Below, one piece after another: positions 35,587 through 45,916 of a stretch of DNA of 64,000 bases; the first letter of the stretch is position 1; each line of letters opens with the position of its first letter. The notes beneath the pieces are model-generated. The model saw only the letters and a list, made by a program, of their open reading frames with translations, was not told the origin of the DNA and searched no databases. This DNA comes from CADEFX01 sp963806735 (GTDB lineage: Bacteria > Pseudomonadota > Alphaproteobacteria > Rhizobiales > Hyphomicrobiaceae), in the NCBI GenBank assembly GCA_963806735.1, contig CAWEBE010000059.1, forward strand, positions 1-64,000, in the 5' to 3' direction. The position numbers and the translations under genes are program-made.

Positions 35587-36548
35587 AAGCTCTCGTCACG
35601 GCGAAAGATGCGGAAATAAAGTGCTGCGAAAGCGGCGAGCATCATGAACATGATGGCCGAGAGCGCCGCGCCCATGCCGACCTGCAGCTCGCCGAACGAT
35701 TTGACGAACGTGTATATCGGCAGCGTGCGCACGAACGTGCCGAGCCCGCCTGCGCCCGCGAATAGGTAGATCAGGTCGAACTTCGTGAACATGAACATGA
35801 AGCGCAGAAGCACGACGACGAACAGCACGTTGGCGATCTGCGGCAACGTCACGTGCCAGAAACGGGCGATGAGGCCCGCGCCGTCAACCTTGGCGGCGTC
35901 GTAGAGCTCCGGGCTGATGGTCTGTAGGCGTGCCAGCACGCTGATTAGCACAAATGGAAAGAACGTCCAGGTGGAGACCAGGATCAGGGTGAGCATGATG
36001 TGGTCGGGTTCGAACCAGACATAAGCCCGATCGACGAGGCCGCTCGCCTCCAGCGCGAATTTCAACACGCCATAGCTGTCGTTGAAGATCCACCGCATCA
36101 AGATCACGACCACGATCGTCGGCAGCATGTAAGGAAAGAGCGCTAGGGCGCGCGCAAAACCGCGCCCGACGAAGGTCTCGTTGAGTAGCAGCGCGGCGGC
36201 CACGCCGATGATCAGCTGCAGCACTACCGAGCCGAACGCATAGATCGCCCCGAGCTTCAGCGACCGCCAGAACTCGGGGTCTTCGAACAGGAAGTAATGG
36301 AAATTGGAGAGCCCCGCCCAAGTCTGGATCGGCAGATAGGCGTGCTTGTGATGGAGGCTGACCCAGAAAGAGTAAGCAACAGGATAGAGGATCAGTCCGA
36401 CCAGCATCAGCACGGCAGGCGTCAGCAGAACGTACCCCCACCAGTGCTCGGGAATGCGGCGCGGGCGGGGCTCGCGCACGCGCTCGCCGCACCCACCAAC
36501 CTCCACGCGCGCCATAGACGATGGATGTCGGGAGGCAGTGTTGGCCAC
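35583..36548 (-). CDS. Carbohydrate ABC transporter permease, MalF type
   Basis: A 321-residue permease. After a cytoplasmic leader come YVLLTPAVLMLVGLILYPVA, a periplasmic stretch with HHKHAYLPIQTWAGLSNFHY, and further helices; the EAA loop reads SPELYDAAKVDGAGLIARFW. It follows the binding-protein gene by 50 bp and overlaps the MalG-type gene. Together they form a CUT1-type sugar importer. Substrate unknown. Confidence 0.92.
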   Translation of the reverse strand: MANTASRHPSSMARVEVGGCGERVREPRPRRIPEHWWGYVLLTPAVLMLVGLILYPVAYSFWVSLHHKHAYLPIQTWAGLSNFHYFLFEDPEFWRSLKLGAIYAFGSVVLQLIIGVAAALLLNETFVGRGFARALALFPYMLPTIVVVILMRWIFNDSYGVLKFALEASGLVDRAYVWFEPDHIMLTLILVSTWTFFPFVLISVLARLQTISPELYDAAKVDGAGLIARFWHVTLPQIANVLFVVVLLRFMFMFTKFDLIYLFAGAGGLGTFVRTLPIYTFVKSFGELQVGMGAALSAIMFMMLAAFAALYFRIFRRDESL

Positions 36549-36598
36549 GTCACCGCCTCTGCGCGATCGGAGTGTCGGCTACTGTTCCCACCGGGACC

Positions 36599-37954
36599 CT
36601 ACCACTTCTTGTAGCCGAGCTGCGTGATCAGTGTCTCGGCACGGCTTTGGGCACGGGTTGCCGCTTCTACGGGCGTCTTCCCACCCTTGACGACATCCGT
36701 CACCATGTCGACGAGAATGGTCGAACCGGCGAGTTCGGCAACGAAGGGGAGCTCAAGGTCCGACCACTGCGTAATGAGCAGCGGCTTTGGATCATTTTTC
36801 TCGATCACGTCGTGCTGGGCGTCCACCCAGAACTTCCACTTCTTGAACTCCTCGATGGACGTGTATTCCGGATCGTTCCTGAGGGACTTGGTGATCGGAA
36901 AGAAATGCACGGGCACTGACTTGATGTATTTCAGATAGTTGTCCTTCTTGAAGAAGAATTTGATAAATGCCGCCGCCTCCTCCGGGTGCTTGGAGTTCTT
37001 GAAGATCATAATCGGCTCGCAGTCGAACTGCGTCACGAAGTCTTTGCCGGATGGGCCGATCGGCTTTGTTGTGAACACCCCGATATCGCCTTTGGCCACA
37101 ACATCCGGCGCATATTGCTCGAAGTAGCCGTTGCCCCGACCCCAGCCGAGGATCATCGCTGACTTGCCGGTAGCAACGTCAGCGAAGGTGGCGAGATAGT
37201 CGCGCGATAGCCAGTCGGGCGCCAGGCAGCAGTCGTTGAGCTCCTTCCAGAACGCCAGCACCTCCAGCACCTGCTTTTCCGTGAACGTCGGGCGCCCATT
37301 CTCGTCGAACAGCCGACCTCCGTTCGAGCCAACCCACATGTAGAGGTCTTCGTTGATGAAGAAGCCTGGGCCGGCAAGGCTTAGGCCGTAGCGACCCTTG
37401 GACTTGTCGGTCAACTTGATGAGCATCTCCTTCCACTCGGCGAAGGTTTTGGGTGCCTTTTCGGGATCCAGGCCCGCCTCGCGCATGAAGTCCTTGCGGT
37501 AGACGATGAGGTCCGTGCCGACGGCGTGAGCGATCCCGTAGTACTTCTTATCCTTGGCGTTGTAGTCGAGCTTCTTGACCACATCGAAGATGTCGCTCTC
37601 GCCGATCGACTCGATCACGTCGTTGAGCGGCCGCAGGAGGCCCTTGGCCGACAGCGAGCGCTCCACATACGTCTGCCCGTGCGCGATCTCGGGGAATGCG
37701 CCCGAGGCCAGTGCCGCCTGCATCTTCTTGTCGAGGTCGCCCCAGGCGATCGCCTCCTGCATGACCTTGATGCCGGGGTTTGCCTTCTCGAAATCCTTGA
37801 TGATCTCGTCGATCGCGGCCTTGCTCTTGGGATTGGGTTCGGTGTGCCAGAAGTTGACGACCTTCTGAGCGCTGGCTGGAATTGATTGTGTCCAACTTCC
37901 CAACGCCACCGACATCGCCAAAGATAGTGCTCTCAAGGTGCCGTAGTAGTTCAT
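36599..37954 (-). CDS. Extracellular solute-binding protein, sugar type (SBP_bac_1)
   Basis: A 451-residue periplasmic binding protein from ATG 37954 with GTGGGAGGTGGTGAG upstream. The signal peptide runs to about ASA (LSLAMSVALGSWTQSIPASA). The mature part begins KVVNFWHTEPNPKSKAAIDE, then ANPGIKVMQEAIAWGDLDKK and GAFPEIAHGQTYVERSLSAK, the common opening of cluster D sugar-binding proteins. First gene of the operon with MalF- and MalG-type permeases, SDR and aldolase. Intact. Confidence 0.92.
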   Translation of the reverse strand: MNYYGTLRALSLAMSVALGSWTQSIPASAQKVVNFWHTEPNPKSKAAIDEIIKDFEKANPGIKVMQEAIAWGDLDKKMQAALASGAFPEIAHGQTYVERSLSAKGLLRPLNDVIESIGESDIFDVVKKLDYNAKDKKYYGIAHAVGTDLIVYRKDFMREAGLDPEKAPKTFAEWKEMLIKLTDKSKGRYGLSLAGPGFFINEDLYMWVGSNGGRLFDENGRPTFTEKQVLEVLAFWKELNDCCLAPDWLSRDYLATFADVATGKSAMILGWGRGNGYFEQYAPDVVAKGDIGVFTTKPIGPSGKDFVTQFDCEPIMIFKNSKHPEEAAAFIKFFFKKDNYLKYIKSVPVHFFPITKSLRNDPEYTSIEEFKKWKFWVDAQHDVIEKNDPKPLLITQWSDLELPFVAELAGSTILVDMVTDVVKGGKTPVEAATRAQSRAETLITQLGYKKW

Positions 37955-38294
37955 CTCACCACCTCCCACTCAATTAACCGAAATCTGCTCGTGGCATCGA
38001 TGACTTTACGCTAGTCGGCTAGATCCGGAAGCGCCATTATGCAGTGAGCAGAGCGCTTGCTGAAGGCCACACAGAAGCCTCTGAACCTTGACCACACCAC
38101 GGATCCTTGCTGCCTGCCGCCTATCTGGCTCGCGCATTTTCATTTTGACTGGTCAATATGCATTGCCGCACACCTCAAACAGGGTAGGGCTCTTCCAAGC
38201 GATGTGCGTGAGACAGCTTCGGGTCTTGGCTGTGTGATAACGCGCTGGCAGGAGTTCGAGCGACCGGATGGCTTCGGCGGGGGGTGCGCGGGCC
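37955..38294. other. Upstream region of the sugar operon
   Basis: About 340 bp with no gene that I can support. A comparatively AT-rich stretch near 38130-38160 (TTTTCATTTTGACTGGTCAA) might contain promoter or operator elements. Confidence 0.4.
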
Positions 38295-38465
38295 TCAGGC
38301 CCGGATCGCTGCGATCAGCGGCTTGATGCCGACGATGTTCATGACGCGGGTCAAATTGTAGCCCAGCACCGAGAGCGCCATTTCGGCGGCGGTGCCAATG
38401 TGGTCTTTGAGATTCCGGACATGCCCGAGGCTGTGTTGCGGACGATGGTCGCGCCAATGTGCCTG
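38295..38465 (-). pseudogene. IS transposase, C-terminal remnant (IS1182/IS5-like)
   Basis: The - strand reads LNQAHWRDHRPQHSLGHVRN, LKDHIGTAAEMALSVLGYNL and TRVMNIVGIKPLIAAIRA before a stop at 38295. ALSVLGYNLTRVMNIVGIKPL is the ending of a common transposase group, which I associate with IS1182. Only about 57 codons remain, and no inverted repeat is evident. Confidence 0.65.
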
Positions 38466-38468
38466 GTT

Positions 38469-38821
38469 CAAGCTCTCGCGCTCGGACTGACCATAGCGTC
38501 GAACTAGCAGTAACCCCTATGCTTCACTACCCATCGGCGGCGCCTAGCAGAAGCCGGCCGTGCGGAGCAGACCAATAGAGCGTGTCCGAAGCGTCAGGGT
38601 TGTTTTCGATCGACCTGGATCCGGCGCAGGGAAAGCGCCCCTGTGACCAGAACACAGAGCGGGTGTTGACAAGCAACGTAAATCCGCGAGCTGAGGCTCA
38701 TGCGGAACGCTAGCGTGACGTGATAAGGCTGAGCTTAGCGCGGCTAGGGTAGCTCCCGAACTCCGGACCTCCGATCCGGCTGCCGCGCAATCTTCCTTCG
38801 GAGAGCTGCATCGAAGGCAGC
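38469..38821. other. Intergenic, no recognisable gene
   Basis: About 350 bp between the transposase remnant and a hypothetical gene. No frame has a recognisable motif. Confidence 0.4.
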
Positions 38822-39286
38822 ATGTCACGGGCGGTGTGTAGGAGGTCCAGGCTACCGTCGATCCTCACGACACCAATTGTCGAAAGCTCGAGGTCTGCAG
38901 GAAGTTTGGAGCAGCAGACATCCGAGCGCATCAGCGCAGTATATCGATACTATGGAATCGACGAGCATTCAGCCGACGGGCCCTCCCAGTTGATCAGATT
39001 GCTTGCCGCTCACAGATTTCCATCAGCGTTCAAGCATGTCCCAGCATGGCGACACAAGACCAACAAGCCCAAATGGGGTTGGGCCGAGAAAATACATCTC
39101 CTGGAGTTTATGGAAAGAGCGCAGGAGGAAGGCCTCACTCAGGAGAAAGCAGCTGCCAAATACATAGAGCAATTTCTGCCGGAGCGGTCGATTACAGGTT
39201 TGGTGGCGGAATTTCATCGCGCTAGGCGCTGGCAATGTGGCGACATTCCGTGGACCGAGGCCGAACGCCGGGAGCTGCATGAGTAG
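38822..39286 (+). CDS. Hypothetical protein, 154 aa
   Basis: I do not recognise this protein. ATG 38822 opens a 154-codon frame. The N-terminal 40 residues are basic and low in structure; from YRYYGIDEHSADGPSQLIRL onward it looks like a real folded protein: LLAAHRFPSAFKHVPAW, WGWAEKIHLLEFMERAQEEG, LTQEKAAAKYIEQFLPERSI. A true start further in is possible. It sits among phage- and IS-like fragments. Confidence 0.5.
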   Translation: MSRAVCRRSRLPSILTTPIVESSRSAGSLEQQTSERISAVYRYYGIDEHSADGPSQLIRLLAAHRFPSAFKHVPAWRHKTNKPKWGWAEKIHLLEFMERAQEEGLTQEKAAAKYIEQFLPERSITGLVAEFHRARRWQCGDIPWTEAERRELHE

Positions 39287-39428
39287 GCAATGGACTGGTT
39301 CCTCCAAATTGCTCGGGGCAAGTAGCGAACCCTCTGCGACTGATCCTACGTAATTCCATGGCATGAAATAACGTAATGGCGGGCATCGCACCGACATGCA
39401 CTCTCGTGCTGCATCGAGTTAACCCATA

Positions 39429-39656
39429 GTGAGCACGAGTAAAGTCATGCAGGCCGCTAGCGACTTCTCAAACCACCCATCCGACGACCGTGTCGTTTCT
39501 ATTCACGAGGCCGCATCCAAGGCCGGAATTAGTCCAGCCACTTTGAAGAGGTGTGCTGCTCGAGGCGAGGTTCAAATCCTGAAGCTCTCCCCACGCCGCG
39601 TGGGCATCAGACTCAGCACTCTTAACGCTTGGATCGACAGTCGCACGGCACAGTAG
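39429..39656 (+). CDS. Small helix-turn-helix DNA-binding protein (excisionase-like)
   Basis: A 75-residue protein with an HTH_17/MerR-like fold: VVSIHEAASKAGISPATLKR, then CAARGEVQILKLSPRRVGIR and LSTLNAWIDSRTA. This arrangement is typical of excisionase or AlpA-type regulators in prophages and islands. The start could be GTG 39429 or an in-frame downstream ATG. An integrase is encoded 9 kb away but no direct link can be shown. Confidence 0.65.
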   Translation: MSTSKVMQAASDFSNHPSDDRVVSIHEAASKAGISPATLKRCAARGEVQILKLSPRRVGIRLSTLNAWIDSRTAQ

Positions 39657-40116
39657 ACGCTGGGCGAAACCGACATTCCCTCAACCCGTCTGCCGGGTGT
39701 GGCCCCCTCTGATGTGTGGGGGTGTCCAGTGGATCGGGAAAGGTAACTGATCAAGGGCCAATTGGCCCAGGACCGGGCAACGCTGAAAATTGCGACCCGG
39801 AAGAGCGCTGGTGTCGCCGGACTGGCATCAGCAAGCGTCTGCGTCATCGACGAAGCAGAGATAAAAGCCAACAGCGTGACCCTGGCTTGCCTGTGAAAGG
39901 GTTCTCTAGACCGGCTGTGCTCTCCGACGGAACTCGTCTCAAGTGACTCGGGGAAAGCAACTTTGCCAGACGTTAGCGTGAGTGGAAACTCATGCTGACG
40001 CCCTGGCAAAGCTGTGTCCCACTCAGGGCCTGAACTCAGTGACTGCAGGCCCTAGAGCACACACCAATGAGAGCACATCTGCTAGATCACAAGGGCACAA
40101 GAGCAAGCAGAAAGCA
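39657..40116. other. Region without a supported gene
   Basis: About 460 bp. One + strand frame from about 39750 reads IKGQLAQDRATLKIATRKSA and on to a stop near 39897, but I recognise no family. Overlapping frames on the other strand look like shadows. Confidence 0.35.
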
Positions 40117-40395
40117 TCACTCAGGCCTCTCCCAGCCAATCTCGATGCGCACCGGACCACTGCCCTCTCCGGAGTGCTCCACGCTCTTTAGCGCTCTGTG
40201 AAGGAACGGAGCGGCCTTGCCGGCGGCATGAATGCGCAATGCAATCGGCACGCTGGGGTCTCGGTACGCAGAGATCAAAAAATCGAGCGGCGTGGCATCG
40301 TCCGATTGCTGGCTGGCAAAGTGCTGCTGCATCGCCTGCGTAGATTTGTTGAGCAAGCCTTTGCGTCTTCCGCCAGTTTTTTGTCCGCGAGCCAT
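40117..40395 (-). CDS. Phage-like small protein (terminase small-subunit-like N-terminal type)
   Basis: A 92-residue protein: MARGQKTGGRRKGLLNKSTQ, then ATPLDFLISAYRDPSVPIAL, RIHAAGKAAPFLHRALKSVE, and a tail ending IEIGWERPE. The GGRRKGxxNKxT start and the PLDFLxxxYRDPxxPxxLRxxAAxxAAPFxH body match small proteins near phage terminase genes that may bind DNA. No large terminase follows, so it is part of a remnant. Confidence 0.6.
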   Translation of the reverse strand: MARGQKTGGRRKGLLNKSTQAMQQHFASQQSDDATPLDFLISAYRDPSVPIALRIHAAGKAAPFLHRALKSVEHSGEGSGPVRIEIGWERPE

Positions 40396-40621
40396 CTATC
40401 ATCTATTTTCTTCTATTTTAGATGGATTGGCCAGCAGCCGTTCGTTACGAGTTGGGTTTTCGTCGGTGCCGACCAAAGAGAGATGCCGCCTCGACGACCG
40501 TATAGGCCCGCGCGAGGCCATTCTGGGTCAGAGGCCGCGAATGTCAGGCTTTTCCAAAGCCCGAAGTTGGCCTCAATCGGTAGGTCCGAGATTGCCAACA
40601 CCAGCCGTCGGGCTGTCGACT

Positions 40622-43600
40622 CTATTCGGCGGGCGAAGGGGCGGCGGGTGCAGCGATCTCAGTGGCGCGGGAGGCGTGGACTTTACCGAGGAAGCTGTAG
40701 ACGGTCGGGATGACGAACAGGGTCAGGAGCGTGCCGAAGCTCATACCCCCAACGATCACCCAGCCGATCTGTTGGCGGCTTTCAGCGCCGGCTCCGCTGG
40801 CGAGCGCCAGCGGCAGGGCGCCGAGCACCATCGCCCCGGTGGTCATCAGGATCGGGCGCAAGCGAAGACCGGCCGCCTCGACGGCGGCGTCAAGGCGATT
40901 GCGGCCCTTCTCCTGCAACTGATTAGCGAATTCGACGATCAGAATGCCGTGCTTGGTGATAAGGCCGACAAGAGTCACCAGGCCGATTTGCGAGAACACG
41001 TTGAGAGTGCCGCCGGTCAGCCAGAGCGCGCCCAGGGCGCCCGTCATGGAAAGCGGCACGGTGATGAGGATGATCAAGGGATCGCGGAAGCTCTCAAACT
41101 GCGCCGCCAGCACCAGATAGATGAAGCCCAGCGCCAGCAGAAATACCAGCGCAAGGCTCTGTCCGGAGGAGCGAAATTCGCGGCTCTGGCCGGCAACGTC
41201 AGTTAGGACGGACTGAGGCAGCACCTCGCGCGCCGTCTGCTCCAGGAACGCGAGCCCGTCGCCGAGCGCGTAGCCCGGCGCAAGGTTGGCCGAAATCGTC
41301 ACCGCGCGCAGCTGATTGAAGCGCTTTAGCTCTTTCGGCGCGACGGCTTCGACGACGTTGACGATGTTGGAGAGCTGGACCATGTCGCCGGTCGGCGCGC
41401 GTAGGAAGATGGTGGATAACGTCGCAGGGGAAGCGCGGTCCTCGGTCGCGAGCTGCACGAATACGTCGTACTGCTCGCCGTTCTGTTCGAAGCGCGTCAC
41501 CTGCCGCCCGCCGAGCAGCGTCTCAAGTGTGCGTCCAACCACTGTGACGTCGATGCCGAGATCGGCGACCTTCGCGCGGTCCATCTCGATGCGGAACTCG
41601 GGCATGTTGAGCTGCAAATCACTTTCCACGCTCTCCAGCCCTGGATAGGCGCGAATGCGCTCCAGCATCAGGTCGACATACCCCTGGAGCTGCTCGTAGG
41701 TTCCCGATGTCTGGATCACGAACTCGACTGGGCGCGAAGAGCCGCGCTGCCCGAACGAGCCAGAATTGCTGGCGGATGCCTGCACACCGGGGATGCGCCT
41801 AATTCGCGGGTTGATCTCCGCGTTGATCTGCTGCTGCGAGCGCTGGCGGTCGTCCCAGTCGGTCAGCCGTCCAATAGCGGTGAACCGGGACACCTCGGGA
41901 CTGCCGTTAATGATCAGCGTCGAGTTCGACCTCTGGGACCTTGCCGAGGATCTCGCCCACTTGGTTGCTGTATCGGCGTGTATAAGCCAGCGTGGCGCCC
42001 TCCGGCCCCGTGCCTCGCACCTGCACCAGTCCGCGGTCCTCCACCGGCGCAAGTTCGGACCGCAACGCCATGAAAAACAGTCCGCTGAGCGCCCCAATCC
42101 CCAGCGCAGCGGCGATGACGAGCATGCGGCGGCGCAAGGCCGCCAGGAGATATCGGCCATAGGCGCGCTCGAAGGCAGTGAAGCCGCGCTCGATGGTGGT
42201 GAAAATGCGTCCAGGGTTCGGATTATGCTTGAGGAGTTTCGAACACATCATTGGCGTGAGCGTCAGAGCCACGAAACCAGAGACCAGCACCGCGCCCGCC
42301 AGCGCCAGCGCGAATTCCAGGAAAAGCCGCCCGGTGCGGCCCGGTGCAAAGGCGATCGGCGCGTAGACCGCGGCCAGCGTCAGCGTCATGGCGATAACGG
42401 CAAAGCCGATTTCTTTGGTGCCCTCGATGGCGGCGGGAATAGGCCTCATGCCCCCCTCGATGCGCCGGTAGATGTTCTCCAGCACGACGATGGCGTCGTC
42501 GACGACGAGGCCGATAGCCAGCACCATGGCGAGCAGCGTCAGCGTGTTAATGCTGAATCCCATGGCGAACAGCAACGTGAATGTCGCGATCAGCGAGATT
42601 GGAATGGTGACAATTGGGATCAGCGACGCCCGCATTGACCGCAGAAAGAATATGATCACCAGCACCACGAGCAAGATGGCCTCGCCGATGGTCTGATAGA
42701 CCGCCTTGATGGAGCGATCGATGAATATCGCGCTGTCGTTGCCTATGCTGGCCGAAAGCCCCTGCGGCAGCGACTCGTTCATTTCGGGAAGGACGCCACG
42801 CACGGCATTGGAGACATCGAGCGGATTGGCAACCGCTTGCTTGATGATGCCCACCGTGATAGCCGGCTGGCCATTGTAGAGGCTATCACGCCGCTCGTCG
42901 GCCGCGCCAAGTTCGACGCGAGCCACCTCGCCCAGTTTCACCTGATGGTTGTCGACGATCTTGATTATGATGTTGCGGAACTGCTCGGGTGTGACCAATC
43001 CCGTGCGGGACAGGACCGAGAACTCGCGGTCGCGGCTCTCAATGCGCCCGGAGGGCAGCTCGACGTTCTGAATCCGCAACGCGGTCTCGATATCTTGAAC
43101 CGTCAGATTGAACGCGGCCAGCCGCTCCCTGTCGATCCAGATCCGCATCGCGTAGCGCCGCTCGCCGAAGATGGTCACATCCGCGACGCCGGTGAGATTC
43201 TTCAGCCGGTCGATGACGAAGCGGTCGACATAGTCCGTGATCTCTAACGGGTTCATGCGGTCGCTGGTGAAGACCAGATACATGATCGCCTGCGCGTCCG
43301 CCTCGACCTTGGCGATCGTCGGCTCCTGCACCTCGACCGGGAGACGGCGACGGACGCGACTGACGCGGTCACGCACGTCGCTGGCCGCCACGTCAGGGTC
43401 GACGTTGGAGTTGAAGCGGACGGTGATGCGGCTGGTCTCGGCTCGGCTGGTCGAACTCCAGCACGTCGATGCCGGGGATGCCGGCAATGGAGCCCTCAAG
43501 CACCTGCGTGATCTGGCTCTCGATGATAGTCGCCGAGGCGCCGGGATAGCTGGTCGACACCGACACCACCGGCTCGTCGACATTGGGGTACTCGCGCACC

Positions 43601-43698
43601 GTCAGTCGGCTATACGACACGACGCCAAGCAGGATCAGGACCAGACTAAGCACCGTGGCAAAGACGGGGCGGCGAATGCAGAACTCGAACAGGCTCAC
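40622..43698 (-). pseudogene. RND family efflux pump inner-membrane protein, two frameshifts
   Basis: An AcrB/MexF-type resistance-nodulation-division pump of about 1025 residues. From GTG 43698: MSLFEFCIRRPVFATVLSLV and VREYPNVDEPVVSVSTSYPG. A shift near 43440 leads to ETSRITVRFNSNVDPDVAAS and, later, NTLTLLAMVLAIGLVVDDAI (the proton-relay helix with paired Asp) and PMMCSKLL. A second shift near 41925 leads to INGSPEVSRFTAIG, ITKHGILIVEFANQLQEKGR and the last helices to 40622. The gene overlaps the adaptor stop by GTGA. No outer-membrane factor is adjacent. Two lesions would abolish the pump if real. Confidence 0.88.
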
Positions 43699-44837
43699 GA
43701 GCCGCCCCTCTGCGCGGCCGGCGCGGGCCGGCCGGCATCAACGATCTCGACGGTGACGCCATTGCGCAACTTGAGCTGACCCGCCGTGACGACCTGCGCG
43801 TCGGGGGTCAGTCCTTCAAGGATTTCGACCTCCGCGCCCTTGCGCTCGCCGAGCTTGACCTTGACCTCAGTGGCCTTCCCGCTCTCGATCTTGAACACGA
43901 ACGTTTCGCCGCCGCGCGGCACGATGGCACTCTCAGGAGCCAGCACGACCTCGCGCGTCTGCTTGCCCTTGACGATGATTCTGGCGAATAGGCCAGGCCG
44001 CAGCATGAAATCCGCATTGGGAATGCGGGCTCGCAGCTGCAATGCGCGCCCATTCACATCGACCTGCGGGTCGATGGCATAGATCTCACCGGTAAACGTG
44101 CGCCCCGGCAAGGCATCGACGATCACGTCTACCGTCTGACCGACATTGACGGACGGCAAGAACAGCTCTGGCAGCTTGAAGTCGACCTTTAGGATGTCGA
44201 TTTTCTCGAGGTTCACGATCGGCATGCCGACGGCGATGAAGGCGCCAGGCGACACCTTGCGGATGCCGACGCGGCCCGGGAACGGCGCCTTGACGATGTG
44301 CTTTGCCAGCCGCACGCGTTGAAGCTCGAGCGCTGCACGCGCAATCTCGAAATTCGCCGTCGCTTCGTCGATGGCCTTCTCCGTCACGTTGCCAGTGCGC
44401 GAAAGCTCCTTGGCCCGATCGTTGTTGGCAGAAGCGAGGTCATAACGAGCTTGCGCATCGGCGACCTCGGCCTGTGCAAGCGCATCATCCAGCTTGACCA
44501 GCAGGTCGCCCGCATTGACGGTGCCGCCCTCGGTGAGGCTGATCTCGGCGATCCGCCCGGCGATCTCGGTGGTGATCTGCACCAACTCGTCGGACTGCAG
44601 GCCGCCGATAGCGCGAATATCAGTGCTGTTCGTGGCACCACGCGCTATGGCGACTTCCACGGTGACGGCGCGCTCGGAGCCTTTGCCGAGCCCAGTTCCG
44701 GTCGTCTTCGCGGGGCTACCCTTCTCCGCCACTGCGATCTCGGCAGGTTGGCGCGGCGATGATCGCGCCGCCACCCAGGCGATGAGTCCAAGAGTTGCCA
44801 GAACCGCAACTATCACCGCGACAATATTGCGCCGCAT
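43695..44837 (-). CDS. Efflux RND transporter periplasmic adaptor (membrane fusion protein)
   Basis: A 380-residue adaptor linking an RND pump to an outer-membrane channel. It has an N-terminal membrane anchor (NIVAVIVAVLATLGLIAWVA), the lipoyl half-motifs AEISLTEGGTVNAGDLLVKL and APFPGRVGIRKVSPGAFIAV, an alpha-helical hairpin between them (QARYDLASANNDRAKELSRT), a beta-barrel segment (LQLRARIPNADFMLRPGLFA) and a C-terminal membrane-proximal domain (VTAGQLKLRNGVTVEIV). It precedes and overlaps the pump gene by 4 bases. Intact. Confidence 0.92.
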   Translation of the reverse strand: MRRNIVAVIVAVLATLGLIAWVAARSSPRQPAEIAVAEKGSPAKTTGTGLGKGSERAVTVEVAIARGATNSTDIRAIGGLQSDELVQITTEIAGRIAEISLTEGGTVNAGDLLVKLDDALAQAEVADAQARYDLASANNDRAKELSRTGNVTEKAIDEATANFEIARAALELQRVRLAKHIVKAPFPGRVGIRKVSPGAFIAVGMPIVNLEKIDILKVDFKLPELFLPSVNVGQTVDVIVDALPGRTFTGEIYAIDPQVDVNGRALQLRARIPNADFMLRPGLFARIIVKGKQTREVVLAPESAIVPRGGETFVFKIESGKATEVKVKLGERKGAEVEILEGLTPDAQVVTAGQLKLRNGVTVEIVDAGRPAPAAQRGGS

Positions 44838-45555
44838 TCAGCCACCTCTGATCGTTCAGTCCGCTGCGTGTTCGGATCGGTCCCGTACCGCGCCAACTCA
44901 AAACGCTGGAAACTCCATAGTCCCGTCGCGCACTCGCATCCCCTGGGCGGGCCCGTCAGCGTGCGGCCACCTATTGAGCGAAGCAAGCAGCTGGGTGCAG
45001 AAGTCACTGCTCGGACGGGATGCCACGCGTGCGGCTAGGATCCTCTCCCCCGCTGTCGGCAGCTGGCAGAACCAGAGCGAATGGATTATCCGCCCGCCTG
45101 GTGCAGGCTGCCGGCGAACGGAGGTGAAAGAAGGGCAGAGAAAGACGCCCGAGCCCACTCGGACCGGGAGGACTCGCGGGCTCGGGCTGGTGCCGGCACA
45201 TCGCGATCGGGCAGCGAACCCGACGCGGCAAGCGGCGAGGGACCTTCGGCGGAGTACCCGTAGCCGCCTGCACAATAAGATGTAGAGACGGCTTTTTGCT
45301 CGTCAAGCCGGGATGAGACAGGGCAGGGCTCGGGCCCGGACCCCACTACAGGCAAGACTTCCCCAGCTGTCATGAGATCCGGCCCCGACAGCACCTGTCC
45401 ACGGGCGTCTGGGGGCAGCTGCCTATGCCAGAGGTTGCCGGCAACTCGGCCCGGGCTATGCCATGACGAGCCAACGAAGCGCGGGACGCCAGCGATCCAG
45501 CCTGGGGCGAGCGCGACAACGGCCAATTCGGTGGCTACTGGAACCAAGCTGCCTT
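44838..45555. other. Long intergenic region with a 10-bp hairpin
   Basis: About 720 bp with no gene I can support; several overlapping frames on both strands lack motifs and look like GC-rich shadows. GCCCGAGCCC (45147-45156) and GGGCTCGGGC (45178-45187) form a perfect 10-bp stem with a 21-base loop. Confidence 0.45.
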
Positions 45556-45916
45556 CGGGGCCTTGTCGGAAACCGGCAAGACGCGCCATGTCGTGCTCAA
45601 GGATCTCCTGCCGGGTCTTGCCATTGCGTCGCGCTGCCGGCTCGAGGAGCGCTACCTTGTCGTGGACGGCAACCTGCGCACCTATCGCATCCACCTCGGC
45701 TCCGGAAACATCCAGATGGAGCTGAACAGTCAGTATCTTTGCATCGTCCAGGACCGCGCCGGCGCGCGCAAGAGTGTGCGGCTCCCGTTTGAGGGCGACG
45801 ACATGTTATCGATTATCATCTCCAAGGCATTCTTGCTGGTTGACGACGATAAGATCAAGGACGCCTCGATCCGATCACAGATTGCGAGTGGCGCCGCGGC
45901 CGTTGAGCGTGCTTGA
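45556..45916 (+). pseudogene. DUF4132/DUF7737-type protein, C-terminal remnant
   Basis: The frame ending at TGA 45914-45916 reads ETGKTRHVVLKDLLPGLAIA, SRCRLEERYLVVDGNLRTYR, IHLGSGNIQMELNSQYLCIV, LPFEGDDMLSIIISKAFLLV and DDDKIKDASIRSQI. YKIHLGSGNIxMxxxxQYLCIV is the end of very large DUF4132-family proteins (often over 1000 residues). Only about 120 codons remain, with no plausible start, so it is a 5-prime-truncated remnant. Confidence 0.65.

Noticed and set aside
42838..43779. Several + strand frames over the efflux pump
   Set aside because: Shadows of the RND gene on the - strand.
45147..45187. 10-bp perfect hairpin as a terminator
   Set aside because: No T-run and no gene ending nearby; recorded only as a structural feature of the intergenic region.
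45086..45694. A 202-codon - strand frame
   Set aside because: No family motif; part of it is opposite the DUF4132 remnant, which is the better reading.
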